The notes under the pieces were generated by a model that had not been told where the DNA came from, did no database searches, and saw only the letters and a program-made list of their open reading frames with translations. The translations under genes were made by a program, and so were the position numbers. From Rhinopithecimicrobium faecis (GTDB taxonomy: Bacteria > Bacteroidota > Bacteroidia > Sphingobacteriales > Sphingobacteriaceae), in NCBI GenBank assembly GCA_017942165.1, contig JAGKSB010000007.1, forward strand, positions 1 to 64,000: a stretch of DNA of 64,000 nt. Direction: 5' to 3'. Below are positions 6,628-16,204 of this stretch, in pieces. Each line of letters opens with the position of its first letter. Positions within the stretch are counted from its first letter, which is position 1.

Positions 6628-8454
6628 TTACTTTTTTACCTTGGGCTCCTCCAGAGCCTTTTGTTCTTGGGATGCCAGCAGATAAATCAATGATGCTGTT
6701 CCATCCATTGTCGGCTCATTGGTACTATAATCACCATAATCATCGTGGTAAACCACCAAATCAGATTGAAAATCTGCATAAGCATCTGCTTGGTGCAATT
6801 GAATTCCTATCAAGTTTTTAAAGATGCTGGTGTAAACTGGCCCATCCACTAAGCCACCATCTATTGGGAAGTTTTTCAACTTCGTAAATGCTGAATGTGG
6901 ATCCACAGGTGTATCTCCCCAAGCTGGAAGACCGTAAACCATGGATGTTCCCCATGGATTAGCACCAAATAACCAATCTATATTTGCCTGAGCTAATTCT
7001 GCATAGGTCGTATCATGCGCTAGCTGCTCATACCATTGACACTGAATAGCGAACGAAACCGTCAGATTATTACTACACCAAATAAAAGGAACTCCTCTGT
7101 AAAAAGCATTCTCCTTAGCGCGCTCCCAAACTTGTGCTATCCCTGTTTTATAAAATTGCAACAGCTCCGCTTTTTCCTTTCCTTGACTCACCTTTGCTAA
7201 CTCATAATGACCTAAGTTAATAAAGGGATACCATTGGTAATGTGCCGCAGTATCTGTGGTCATCCATGGTGTTATAGGCTCTGCACGCGCATAATCAAAC
7301 GCTTGTTGTTTGAAGCTCGCTTTCTTATGATAACGAAATTGAAGCGCTGCAGCTAGCTCCATATCATCTTTCCAATTTTCCTCGGCGTAGATGTAAGGAG
7401 ATTTCACAGATACCGTTTGTGTAACCCCTAACTTAATATGCGCATATTCAAATGCTGTCTGCGCTTTCGTTGACAACATCTTAGCATAGCGCTTATCTAT
7501 GGGTTTCAGTAAATCTGCTCCTAACAAAAAGGCGGAAGTAAATTTGGCTGCCGTAGAGCTCGTTCCCGTTGTTCTGTTCATAAACTTACCACGTTGTTGC
7601 GGTAAACCATCAATGAAATATACCGGTCTTTCATAGCCACGGCCATAAAATGGATCTTCACCAGGCATACGCATACTGGCATGATCGCGGTCGTCAGCGA
7701 TTTGATTAAACATCCATGTTGGCTTAGGGTGCATCTTAACTAACCAATCTAAGCCCCATTTAGCTTCATCCAACACATCCGCAATCCCATTTCTTCCCCC
7801 CAATCCATTAGCTAATTTCTGATCGCCAAACACTTGCGGAAAATCCCGATAGGCTGCTAATAGATGATAAGTAGCGTTGGCTGAGGTGGTGGAATATTGC
7901 AGGTAATCTGAAGCATCATGCCAACCTCCCCCAGCGTCTACGTTTGTAGAATCTGGAAGACCAGATTTACCTCCATATAATGCAAAACCATCATGTGTAT
8001 GACAACTATCAGCTAAATATGGATTAAATAGTGTACGTTGTTGACGCATATAACGCAATGTAAAATCTGCGGCCCCTTGATAGACATCTTTTGCTATACG
8101 AAAAGTTGGCGATTTAACCCCTTGTGCTTCTAAAAAATAAGAACCTGTATCAGCTACCTGTGAAAAATCTAAACGAAAGCTCTGCACAAATGGGCCATAG
8201 GCACCAAAGTCTTTACCCACAGTATGCTCCAGGACTGTTTTCCCAGTCTTGGCATGCACCAGCTTAAACTTGTCAAGCATAAATTTTTCTTTGCCTGCCC
8301 ATACGGCAACTTTCTTACCTGCAGGGGTATAACCCAATTGGTTAATACGAATCCAAGCTTGCTTTTGGGCAAATGCGTTATTCAAAATAAAAAACGCACA
8401 AAAGAGCAGCAAATACCGTTCTAAAAGTAGGAATTTAATAAGACTTTTTTTCAT
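6628..8454 (-). CDS. Glycoside hydrolase family 9 enzyme with N-terminal Ig-like domain
   Basis: This 608-residue exported protein has a signal peptide ending near NAFAQ (30), an N-terminal CelD-type Ig-like domain (about 31-120) and a GH9 (alpha/alpha)6 domain. Asp180/Asp183 in GGGWHDASDY and Glu580 in DYSTNEPTMDG match the catalytic Asp pair and general acid of the family. GH9 includes endoglucanases but also exo-beta-glucosaminidases. Beside MurQ, NamZ and a deacetylase, activity on GlcN/GlcNAc glycans is more plausible than on cellulose, but this is inference. The C-terminus VKK-stop is encoded by a slippery A-run, so a longer GH9-NodB product may exist. It starts 20 nt after the metallophosphoesterase gene. 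Confidence 0.9.
   Translation of the reverse strand: MKKSLIKFLLLERYLLLFCAFFILNNAFAQKQAWIRINQLGYTPAGKKVAVWAGKEKFMLDKFKLVHAKTGKTVLEHTVGKDFGAYGPFVQSFRLDFSQVADTGSYFLEAQGVKSPTFRIAKDVYQGAADFTLRYMRQQRTLFNPYLADSCHTHDGFALYGGKSGLPDSTNVDAGGGWHDASDYLQYSTTSANATYHLLAAYRDFPQVFGDQKLANGLGGRNGIADVLDEAKWGLDWLVKMHPKPTWMFNQIADDRDHASMRMPGEDPFYGRGYERPVYFIDGLPQQRGKFMNRTTGTSSTAAKFTSAFLLGADLLKPIDKRYAKMLSTKAQTAFEYAHIKLGVTQTVSVKSPYIYAEENWKDDMELAAALQFRYHKKASFKQQAFDYARAEPITPWMTTDTAAHYQWYPFINLGHYELAKVSQGKEKAELLQFYKTGIAQVWERAKENAFYRGVPFIWCSNNLTVSFAIQCQWYEQLAHDTTYAELAQANIDWLFGANPWGTSMVYGLPAWGDTPVDPHSAFTKLKNFPIDGGLVDGPVYTSIFKNLIGIQLHQADAYADFQSDLVVYHDDYGDYSTNEPTMDGTASLIYLLASQEQKALEEPKVKK
6631..6653 (-). promoter_or_regulatory. 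Candidate -1 ribosomal frameshift site (A-AAA-AAG) at the GH9 stop
   Basis: In the GH9 frame the mRNA reads GTA AAA AAG TAA. The heptamer A-AAA-AAG (6637-6631) is the dnaX-type slippery site and directly precedes the stop. A Shine-Dalgarno-like GGAGGAG (6652-6646) sits 8 nt upstream, similar to the stimulator at E. coli dnaX. A -1 slip reads on as VIKDPFGAIVQGD into the deacetylase. I see only a weak stem downstream. Bacteroidota ribosomes use SD pairing poorly, which lowers the weight of that element. Confidence 0.55.
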
Positions 8455-8474
8455 AAATTTAGGTTATTTTTTTA

Positions 8475-10319
8475 TTAAAAGCTTAAACTAATAATCTTAC
8501 CATCCATAGAACTAGCTATAATAGTATTTTTTGATTCTATAAGAATTGGATTTATCATGGCATTAGAGAACTTATACTGCCATTCAACGTTGCCCGTTTT
8601 TGCATGAACTGCAGAAATTAAACCAGAATGACTAGGCACAAATACCTTCTCTTTCGTAGCAACGATAGCAGATGGGGTCAATTCGTAGGGCAATTGTAAC
8701 ATGGACTGCCAAGCAATCGTCATATTATTTGCTTTTGTAGAAACCCCAATCAACTGCCCATCCATTGTTTTGGCATACACCAAATCACCTTTAGCAGCGG
8801 ATCCAATAGACTCTCTCACGCGGAATAAGTCTTTTTTCTCTCGCCAAATAACTGCGCCATCTTTAAGGGATAAAGCCGTCATAAAACGATCAGGTGCTAC
8901 AATAAAAATTCGTTTATTTAAGGCTACAGGATATACAGCAGCAGCAGAAAACATACGATTAGCGTGTCCATTATTCCATTCCCAGACAAGCTTCCCACTT
9001 TTAGCATCAAGCGCATAAAAACCATTTCCCCAAGAGCCAAAAATAACTTTTCCTTCTGAGTAAGTCGGCAGCGTAGTGACATGGCCTTTCACTCCTTTAA
9101 ACTCCCAGATCAACTTACCTGACTGAACATCTAAAGCACGAAAGATACTATCCGATCCTCCAACATATGCAAGTTGCTTATGAATAAGTGCTGTACCGAG
9201 CACTGCTCGTTTTGTTTTATACTGCCATTTCAATGCGCCAGTCGCAGCATCTAATGCATAAATATAATGGTCGGAAGATCCAACTACAACCGTATTTCCA
9301 GCAATAGCAGGTGTTGCATACACCTTTCCACCGGTACGATAAGTCCAAACCTTAGTCCCTGTTTTACGATCTAAAGCAAAGACCTCGCCGACAGTATTTG
9401 CCGTAATTATTAATTGTTTATACATGCTCATTCCAGCCCCAATATCCGCTGCATCTTCAAATACCCAATTAACTTTCACTTCAGGATATTTAGCGTTAAC
9501 AGCAAAAGAAGGTCTCTTCGCAGTAGCGGACTGTTTATTGAACTGATGATTATATAAAGGCACATTTAACCAAGCATCCGTAGTACTAACCCCCGGTTTA
9601 CGCTCTTGAAAAATGGCTGTTCCATTTGTAATAGTAATGATGTTATATCCACCAACTGTTGCTTTAGCGCGTAAGTTAGATCGCCCCATAACACCCGGTA
9701 TTCCCTCCCAATCATATAATTTATTAATATGACCATGTCCACATAATGCGAGTTGCACATTCCTAGTTTTTAACCGATCAACGGCTTCATACCAATTATT
9801 TAACGAAGAATCTTGGGGATAGTGGTTTATATAAATGAGGGGAGTCTCGACATCGGGGTTAGCCTTAAATATGGAATCCATCCAAACTAAATTCTCCCGT
9901 GGTATTTGTCCAGGGCTCATACGCATATTTGGCCCCGAGTTAGTCCCCATAAATTGGTACCCTTTATGACGAAAGAAAAACGTCTCTCCACCAAAGGTTT
10001 TACGGAAAGTATTAGCCCCATTTTCAGACCAATTGCCATCGTGATTCCCTGGAATAATATAATAAGGTTTAGTTAGTTGCTGGATAATAGATTTCGCTTC
10101 AGCCAACTCCGCATCGGATCCAAATTCGGTAATATCACCAGAAAATATAACGAAATCGATATCGGTCTGTTGGTTTAGGTCCGCAATGGTACGCAGAAGA
10201 TCCTCTCCTCCTGTCTGCCCACCTACATGCGTATCAGTAACTTGAGCAAACTTAAAGGATTGAGCCTTTAGGAGGTTCGAACAAGCAAATAATAAAGAAA
10301 GTAAGAGTAATTTTTTCAT
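8475..10319 (-). CDS. Exported metallophosphoesterase with C-terminal PQQ-like beta-propeller
   Basis: The protein has 614 residues with a signal peptide (MKKLLLLSLLFACSNLLKAQ; signal peptidase I or lipoprotein processing is uncertain). The first half is a calcineurin-like phosphoesterase with all metal motifs: DTH, GDITE, GNHD, NHYP and GHGH. From about residue 285 there are repeated blades of the PQQ-like propeller type (for example ALDAATGALKWQYKT, ALDAKSGKLVWEW). It is probably periplasmic or on the outer membrane. Its substrate is unknown. In this locus it might remove phosphate or phosphodiester groups from cell-wall fragments, which is speculative. It heads the apparent operon with GH9, the deacetylase, murQ and the symporter. 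Confidence 0.88.
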   Translation of the reverse strand: MKKLLLLSLLFACSNLLKAQSFKFAQVTDTHVGGQTGGEDLLRTIADLNQQTDIDFVIFSGDITEFGSDAELAEAKSIIQQLTKPYYIIPGNHDGNWSENGANTFRKTFGGETFFFRHKGYQFMGTNSGPNMRMSPGQIPRENLVWMDSIFKANPDVETPLIYINHYPQDSSLNNWYEAVDRLKTRNVQLALCGHGHINKLYDWEGIPGVMGRSNLRAKATVGGYNIITITNGTAIFQERKPGVSTTDAWLNVPLYNHQFNKQSATAKRPSFAVNAKYPEVKVNWVFEDAADIGAGMSMYKQLIITANTVGEVFALDRKTGTKVWTYRTGGKVYATPAIAGNTVVVGSSDHYIYALDAATGALKWQYKTKRAVLGTALIHKQLAYVGGSDSIFRALDVQSGKLIWEFKGVKGHVTTLPTYSEGKVIFGSWGNGFYALDAKSGKLVWEWNNGHANRMFSAAAVYPVALNKRIFIVAPDRFMTALSLKDGAVIWREKKDLFRVRESIGSAAKGDLVYAKTMDGQLIGVSTKANNMTIAWQSMLQLPYELTPSAIVATKEKVFVPSHSGLISAVHAKTGNVEWQYKFSNAMINPILIESKNTIIASSMDGKIISLSF

Positions 10320-10328
10320 AAACTTTGA

Positions 10329-10356
10329 AACTATAGCAGGTTAAATAACTATAGCA
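10329..10356 (-). repeat. Direct repeat in the leader of the metallophosphoesterase gene
   Basis: On the minus strand TGCTATAGTT occurs twice with an 18-nt period, just before the start codon at 10319 and after the candidate -7 box. It may be a regulator half-site pair or chance. Confidence 0.4.
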
Positions 10357-10358
10357 AG

Positions 10359-10390
10359 TAAATATAATTGGAATTATCGAAGATGGCCAA
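10359..10390 (-). promoter_or_regulatory. Candidate promoter of the metallophosphoesterase-GH9-murQ operon
   Basis: On the minus strand TTG (10390-10388) is followed after 21 nt by TATATTTA (10366-10359), one mismatch from the -7 consensus. It would let the five catabolic genes be transcribed independently of susCD1. Confidence 0.5.
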
Positions 10391-10462
10391 TTTATTTTGC
10401 AATTTTATGCCTATTTACATTTTAAAATACCACAAAAAAGCATGCAATTTAGTTATTACAAC

Positions 10463-10490
10463 CAAAAGGCTGCCTGATTAGGCAGCCTTT
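10463..10490 (-). terminator. Hairpin after susD1 (weak terminator or processing stem)
   Basis: The 11-bp perfect stem AAAGGCTGCCT/AGGCAGCCTTT with a 4-nt loop lies 20 nt after the susD1 stop. Reading the minus strand it is followed by only UUUUGG, so termination may be partial. Confidence 0.65.
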
Positions 10491-10509
10491 AAATAATATT
10501 TATCAGAAA

Positions 10510-12354
10510 TTACCAGTTTTTAGTTTGCGATAATTTATAACCTTTTTGTTCATATTCAACAATCTGAGCCTGTCCAATTGGCGCTAAATAAACCTCTTGT
10601 CCAAATTGATTTCTATTTCTAGCGGACTGAATCACGAAGTAGCCTACTAAATCATCGGCATTCGTACCATCATAGGTCACTATTTCACCAGACTCTTTGC
10701 GAACTTTTAACACTTTTTCATAGCTCTTAGTTAAGAAAGTCGGAGTTTCTTGTTTTACATTAACCCAAGCGCCCAAGAAATAATCGGGATTACGATCAAA
10801 GTTCATATAATCTATTTTCTTCCATCGCTTCAAATCCAACAGACGTGTGTGTTCAAACACAAACTCTACCCGACGTTCGCGACGAATCTCCCACATTAAA
10901 GCAGAGACATCAGCGTCTTTGTTCGGGTCATTCGGTAAGGATGCTAACTTCAATGGCGCTAATTTTTGTACACCTTTTGCTATAGCAGCTTCATCCAGCG
11001 GTCTATTGCGCAGCGCATTAATAGATTTATCTAAATCTGCTTGCGTAAGCGCGGCACCGCCATAATTTTCAGCCAATAGTTGTTTTGCTTCTACCCAGTT
11101 GAGCGCTACTTCGGCCAAGCGTAATACGGGCGCATCTGAGGTATTGGTATTCGAGTTCCATTTTGTATAATTTGGATCCGAAGATCTCAGGTCCATTCCT
11201 GTTCTAGAAACAAATTTATTTCCATAAAATAACGAGGAAGCTACTGTTTTTGCTTTATCGACAAAAGAAGCTTCAAAACGTGGGTCACGCGATTTCACTA
11301 AGTTGGCAATACTAAAGCTTTTGGCATTTTCAAGACCCGAATTATCAAAAGTATTTCCATCGGAACATAAGAAGGATTTTATCAGATTTAAATTCGCTGC
11401 CGTTGATTGTGTTTCTATACCATTTTGGTAAGAACCGACATGATGCATAACACCTAAGGCTTGATCATATACACGATAATAAATCACTTCCTTATTGGTG
11501 CTTAAATCTTCCGAAGCAAATAAACTTTTAAAGTCCGAACTAAAAGAATACTTATTGCTATTCATAACGATTTCAGAAGCTTCGACAGCCATTTTCAAAT
11601 ATTTTTCAGCGCGCGTTTTATCTAAATTATGAAACTTTTGAAAAGAGCCTTCGAATAACATTAAACGGGAGATCATTGCTGCAACAGTATATTTGTTGAT
11701 ATTTAACTTTCCATCCTCAGCACGAATATTATCTAAAGCATAGCGGAAATCGTCATAAACTTTGTCCATAACAACACCACGATCATCACGATCTTTATAC
11801 AACAGTGGTAAATCTGTATCTACGAGCTCTTGTTCATAGTATGGTACATCTCCAAATACAGACACCAAGCGTGCGTATTCAAAACCACGATAAAAGCGTG
11901 CAAGTGCAGTCCAATGTTTGTAAGCACCTTCCGCCAGCCGTTCTTTACCATATTTATCGAGACGAGCAATAAATATATTTGCTTTACGCACCCAAGCAAA
12001 ATTCCACGTAGGCCCAGAATATTGGGTTAACATAGAAACCGTTTCTGAAGTAGCAAAGCGCGAAGAAGGTATGATATTTTCGAAATTTGCTTGCGTTGAG
12101 TTGGAAGTCAAATCATCGGAAAATGTATATCCACGCACCGGGGTGTAATCTGTACCCCATGCCGAGTTATAACCTACAAAATAATTTTGTAAAAAACCAT
12201 TTGCAAATAAGCGCACATCATTTTCATCACGCCAAAAATTGTCACCATCAATATATGATGTTAAAGGTGGACGATCTAATACGTCCTTATTACAGCCTGT
12301 AAGTGCTAAAAAGCCCCCTAAAGCGATATGTAAAAATTTATTATTGAATTTCAT
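10510..12354 (-). CDS. SusD/RagB-family surface glycan-binding lipoprotein (SusD1)
   Basis: This 614-residue lipoprotein has a signal ending in LALTGC (Cys21), the SusD start pattern CNKDVLDRPPLTSYIDGDNFW and TPR-like helices. Late signatures are RNRPLDEA and WEIRRERRVEFVFEHTRLLDLKRWKK. SusD proteins cap the SusC channel on the cell surface and capture glycan. It pairs with SusC1 (10-nt gap). It is clearly related to SusD2 (same opening FW...F..GF...YF and the same RRERR block), so the two SusCD pairs look like a tandem duplication. The cargo is not readable from sequence. Amino-sugar or muropeptide fragments are inferred from neighbours. Confidence 0.93.
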   Translation of the reverse strand: MKFNNKFLHIALGGFLALTGCNKDVLDRPPLTSYIDGDNFWRDENDVRLFANGFLQNYFVGYNSAWGTDYTPVRGYTFSDDLTSNSTQANFENIIPSSRFATSETVSMLTQYSGPTWNFAWVRKANIFIARLDKYGKERLAEGAYKHWTALARFYRGFEYARLVSVFGDVPYYEQELVDTDLPLLYKDRDDRGVVMDKVYDDFRYALDNIRAEDGKLNINKYTVAAMISRLMLFEGSFQKFHNLDKTRAEKYLKMAVEASEIVMNSNKYSFSSDFKSLFASEDLSTNKEVIYYRVYDQALGVMHHVGSYQNGIETQSTAANLNLIKSFLCSDGNTFDNSGLENAKSFSIANLVKSRDPRFEASFVDKAKTVASSLFYGNKFVSRTGMDLRSSDPNYTKWNSNTNTSDAPVLRLAEVALNWVEAKQLLAENYGGAALTQADLDKSINALRNRPLDEAAIAKGVQKLAPLKLASLPNDPNKDADVSALMWEIRRERRVEFVFEHTRLLDLKRWKKIDYMNFDRNPDYFLGAWVNVKQETPTFLTKSYEKVLKVRKESGEIVTYDGTNADDLVGYFVIQSARNRNQFGQEVYLAPIGQAQIVEYEQKGYKLSQTKNW

Positions 12355-12364
12355 GATTTAAAGC

Positions 12365-15300
12365 TTAAAAATTTAACTGAACACCAAATGAAGCCGATTT
12401 AAAGGTTGGCGTACCTACCCCTGTTCGGCCAGAATTATAATTGGATGAATTAAACATACTTACACCGGCAACTTCTTCAGGATCTATTGGCAAGCCTTTT
12501 AATTTATCCCAAGTCACAAAGTTTTCTAAGGAAACATAAACACGTAAAGTGTTAATTCCAGCCTTGCTAATTAAGGTTTTCGGTAAAGCATAACCTAAGG
12601 TCATATTTTTAATACGTAGATAAGACATATCTAATAAATAACGAGTTTGCACTTGTGTATTGTTAGCCGTATTAGCGCCTGCATTATTATAAGCCGCTGG
12701 GTAAAAAGCATTGGTGTTAGATTCTGTCCAGTAATTTCCAGCAATCGCCTGTGGCATAGCACCATCCGAAGAATTAAAGCCTGGAGTTGTTAAGAAACCG
12801 TCACCCCATACTTGACGCGCGCCTACCCCTTGGAAGAATATAGCGAAGTCAATTCCTTTATAATCTGCTCCTAAGCGGAAGCCATATTCATAGCGAGGTG
12901 TATTATTACCTATCACGCGCAAATCTCCATGGTCATCAATGAGCTGCTTGCCATTATTAATTTCACCATCGCCATTTAAATCTTTAAACTTCACATCACC
13001 AGGACCGAAGTAAAAATTCGCGCTATTTTGTAAAAATGGTTGGTAAACAGGATTTTCACCATTTGGACCTTCCGCTAATAAATTTGCCTTCTTGCCGACA
13101 TACAATTCAGACTGATCTGCGGTTAAGGTTACTAACTGTGTATTTCCTGCAGCATCCAATTGAAAGTCTGACTTTTGGTATAAGCGATCAGTTTCATAGC
13201 CCCAAATCTCTCCATAGGTCTTCCCTACATACCAGTTATTGATAGATAATGTGGAGCCATATTTCGTGATTTTCGTCTTTGCATCAGAAACATTACCTCT
13301 TAAGTTAATGCCTAGACCATTTTCAAAACGGTGATTGAAGTCAACCGCCAACTCCCAACCTTTTGTGCGAAGGGAACCATGATTACTTTGTGGAGCGGAA
13401 ATACCAAACGTTGGAGGAATTCCTTCCGTAGGCACAATCATATTTTTGGTATCACGTTGGTACCAATCGAAGACAACACCTAGACGGTTTTGTAAGAAAC
13501 GAGCATCAACACCGACATCGAGCGTTTGGATCGTCTGCCATTTTACATCTCTCGAGACAGACTTTGGTGAGTCCACATAGTTTGTCTTAGTTCCGTCACC
13601 ACCAACCCAAGAGATAGCGCCTGAGCTCATTGTTGCTAGATATAACCCATTAGACACCGATTGATCTCCAATAGAACCCCAAGAACCTCTAAACTTCAAT
13701 TGATTTAATACGGGCTTAGTCCATTCCATAAAAGATTCTTCGGAAGCTACCCATCCAGCGGAGAAGGAAGGAAACCAGTTCCACCACAATGCCTGCGTAA
13801 ATTTTGAGGAACCATCGTAACGAATATTTCCCTCAAAAAGATATTTATTTTTAAACGCATAATTTAAACGTGCAAAATAACCTAATTGTGACTGCCAAGA
13901 AGCTGAGCCTCCTGTCGTTTGCGTACCAATTGCAAAATTAAATTGGGGATTAATAATATCCGTTAAATTTGTTATTTGAGACCATTGACCATTTGTTCGC
14001 TCCGCAACACGGTTTACCCCTGCAATAAATTTGAAATCATGTCCACTTTCCAAATTTAAATTATAGGTCGTCAATGCATTGATTGTATGACGGTAAAAAT
14101 TCTCCGCTGAACGATAAATATGATCAGGACTAGAGCCATTTGCAGTATACGTTAGATAGTCTAGCTGATAAGCTTTCACTGCTCCCGCAGCGTTGGCATC
14201 CACAACTTCACCGGCACCATTCACATAGACAGGGTTTCCAGAAGCATCTAAACGAGCCACGGGAGCTGTCCAAGAATTTGCTGCTGTAAAACGCGTCCCA
14301 GGTCTATTCCAAAGTTCTTCCTGATTCGACAACGTGTAATCAAAATCAACTTTCCACTTATCGGTTAATTTTACCGTAGTCCCTAAATTAAAATTAAGAT
14401 AGTTTTTCTTCAGTGACGCAGTATTTGCTGCAGCGACCTCTTGCTCAGGACCCCTAATGACACGTCCATTATCCTCAGTCCCGAAAGGATATAATGAGCT
14501 CCAACGGTATAAATATAACCATGGATCGGCGGTCGTTGAGTTAGTGGCATACGGATATTGCTTATTCGTTTGGGAATAAATAACTCCCGCACGTGCAGTG
14601 ACATATTTATTTAATTCAGACTCTACTCTTAATGAAGCATTATACCGAGAGAATTTATCTGCTTTCGCGGGCTTTAACATACCCGACTGATCCAGGAGTC
14701 CTAAACCTAAATTATAAGTCGTCTTATTTGTACCTCCTGAAACAGACACATTGTGTGTTTGTGTCCCTGCCCACTCTTTCACCATATATTCATATGGGTC
14801 ATAGGTACGTACACCATATTTAAATCCACTTGCTGGATCAAAATACCAATCCCGATTATAAACCGTGGGATCATTAGCTTTCACTGTAGACCCATACAAT
14901 TCTTGCCATTGAACTGCCCGTTCATAGCTCTCCTGATTCACCTTATAAAATGCTCCTGCAAAAGTTGAGCCTGCACGTTTAGCCGCTTCAACAGAATATT
15001 TCAATGCATCTAAAGTCCCCATTTCATATTTTTTGAAGGGATTTTGGAAAGAGAAATTATTAGAATAATTAACGGAAGCTTTTTCTCTGTTAGAACCTTT
15101 TTTGGTCGTAATTAATACCACCCCAAAAGCAGCCTTAGCACCATAAATAGAAGATGCCGCCGCATCTTTTAATACGGTAATAGATTCAACGTCATCTGGA
15201 TTTAGTAACTGGATGCTTGGAATTTCTACGTTATCTAAGAGTATTAAAGGAGATGATCCCCCTTGAAGAGAACCAATCTGACCACGAATTTTAATAGTTG

Positions 15301-15853
15301 GATCTGACCCTACCTCCCCAGATGGAATCGTGACAGAAAGCCCTGGTGTGGTTCCTTGAATAGCACGTCCCACATCTGCAATTGGACGAGACTCTAAATT
15401 ATCTTTTACGCTAATTGTGGAAACCGCTCCCGTAACATTACCTTTTCGTTGTGTCCCGTAGCCGACAACGACCACCTCTTCCAAGGCTGAATCTGAAGTT
15501 ACTAAGCTAACATTTAAATTGTTAGTGCGGACTACGACATCTTGATTCGCGTAGCCAACCATAGAGAACCGTAAGGTACTTCCTACGGCAGCGACAACGC
15601 TAAATTGTCCTTTAGAATCGGTCTTGACTTTCATATTCGTCCCAATAACAGTGACATTCACGCCCTCCAAGGCCTGTCCGCCTTCGGTCACCTTCCCTGT
15701 TATGGTAGACTGTAAAGTTGAATTTCCTGCTAAATTCAGCGCGGCATGAGTTACTGCGCGAAAATTAACAGCATTTGCTTTCGTATTAAATGCATATGAA
15801 TTGTTAGATACACTTAAACCAAAAGCAACTGAAAAAAGTATAATTTTTTTCAT
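12365..15853 (-). CDS. SusC/RagA TonB-linked outer-membrane transporter (SusC1)
   Basis: The protein has 1162 residues. After the signal peptide (ending near SYA) comes a carboxypeptidase-like domain (TITGKVTEGGQALEGVNVTVIG, about 50-130). Then follow the SusC motif LEEVVVVGYGTQRKGNVTGAV, the plug with NPDDVESITVLKDAAASSIYGAKAA, and a C-terminal 22-strand barrel ending in FGVQLNF. It takes up oligomers across the outer membrane using TonB energy. It is expressed with SusD1 (10-nt gap). The best promoter match lies about 320 nt upstream, so the mRNA may have an unusually long leader. It is closely related to SusC2. Confidence 0.95.
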   Translation of the reverse strand: MKKIILFSVAFGLSVSNNSYAFNTKANAVNFRAVTHAALNLAGNSTLQSTITGKVTEGGQALEGVNVTVIGTNMKVKTDSKGQFSVVAAVGSTLRFSMVGYANQDVVVRTNNLNVSLVTSDSALEEVVVVGYGTQRKGNVTGAVSTISVKDNLESRPIADVGRAIQGTTPGLSVTIPSGEVGSDPTIKIRGQIGSLQGGSSPLILLDNVEIPSIQLLNPDDVESITVLKDAAASSIYGAKAAFGVVLITTKKGSNREKASVNYSNNFSFQNPFKKYEMGTLDALKYSVEAAKRAGSTFAGAFYKVNQESYERAVQWQELYGSTVKANDPTVYNRDWYFDPASGFKYGVRTYDPYEYMVKEWAGTQTHNVSVSGGTNKTTYNLGLGLLDQSGMLKPAKADKFSRYNASLRVESELNKYVTARAGVIYSQTNKQYPYATNSTTADPWLYLYRWSSLYPFGTEDNGRVIRGPEQEVAAANTASLKKNYLNFNLGTTVKLTDKWKVDFDYTLSNQEELWNRPGTRFTAANSWTAPVARLDASGNPVYVNGAGEVVDANAAGAVKAYQLDYLTYTANGSSPDHIYRSAENFYRHTINALTTYNLNLESGHDFKFIAGVNRVAERTNGQWSQITNLTDIINPQFNFAIGTQTTGGSASWQSQLGYFARLNYAFKNKYLFEGNIRYDGSSKFTQALWWNWFPSFSAGWVASEESFMEWTKPVLNQLKFRGSWGSIGDQSVSNGLYLATMSSGAISWVGGDGTKTNYVDSPKSVSRDVKWQTIQTLDVGVDARFLQNRLGVVFDWYQRDTKNMIVPTEGIPPTFGISAPQSNHGSLRTKGWELAVDFNHRFENGLGINLRGNVSDAKTKITKYGSTLSINNWYVGKTYGEIWGYETDRLYQKSDFQLDAAGNTQLVTLTADQSELYVGKKANLLAEGPNGENPVYQPFLQNSANFYFGPGDVKFKDLNGDGEINNGKQLIDDHGDLRVIGNNTPRYEYGFRLGADYKGIDFAIFFQGVGARQVWGDGFLTTPGFNSSDGAMPQAIAGNYWTESNTNAFYPAAYNNAGANTANNTQVQTRYLLDMSYLRIKNMTLGYALPKTLISKAGINTLRVYVSLENFVTWDKLKGLPIDPEEVAGVSMFNSSNYNSGRTGVGTPTFKSASFGVQLNF

Positions 15854-15900
15854 AGTTAAGTTTTAAAATAATTGATATAGATAGGTTATTTGGACTTATA

Positions 15901-15917
15901 GAATAGGAATCTAATTC
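15901..15917. promoter_or_regulatory. Dyad element shared with the susC3 upstream region
   Basis: GAATAGGAATCTAATTC matches GAATTAGTATCTAATTC at 28647-28663 in 14 of 17 positions. Both are imperfect or perfect dyads within 65 nt upstream of a susC start, so they may bind the same regulator. Confidence 0.4.
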
Positions 15918-16173
15918 CTTTCAAGTCGTATTATATTGGACATTTGAATTCTTATTTTTTCAAAAACAGCATAAAACAGTATAAATTGCAAGAAAATGCA
16001 AAATATCTAAATTTTAAATTTATCGTACGACAGCTATTTAAGCCGGTTCAATATTATTTATTTAAAAAAAACTGTTTAATACGTATTGTAGAAGCGTATT
16101 TAGATTTATAAATTATAATTTGGTTTTGAAAATAAGAGATGCCCGTTTACGTCAGCATCAAATAAGTTCGACA

Positions 16174-16204
16174 TAAAGATACAACTACAAATTATATCTA
16201 CAAA
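16174..16204 (-). promoter_or_regulatory. Promoter candidate for susC1-susD1
   Basis: On the minus strand TTTG (16204-16201) and TATCTTTA (16181-16174) are separated by 19 nt. This matches the -33/-7 form except for the last base. The start near 16170 would leave a leader of about 316 nt before the susC1 ATG. Confidence 0.55.

Noticed and set aside
6628..8454. GH9 as a plain cellulase of a plant-glycan PUL
   Set aside because: No other cellulose, xylan or glucan enzyme is present, whereas MurQ, NamZ, amidase and GHL10 surround it. A cellulase role is not excluded but fits the context less well.
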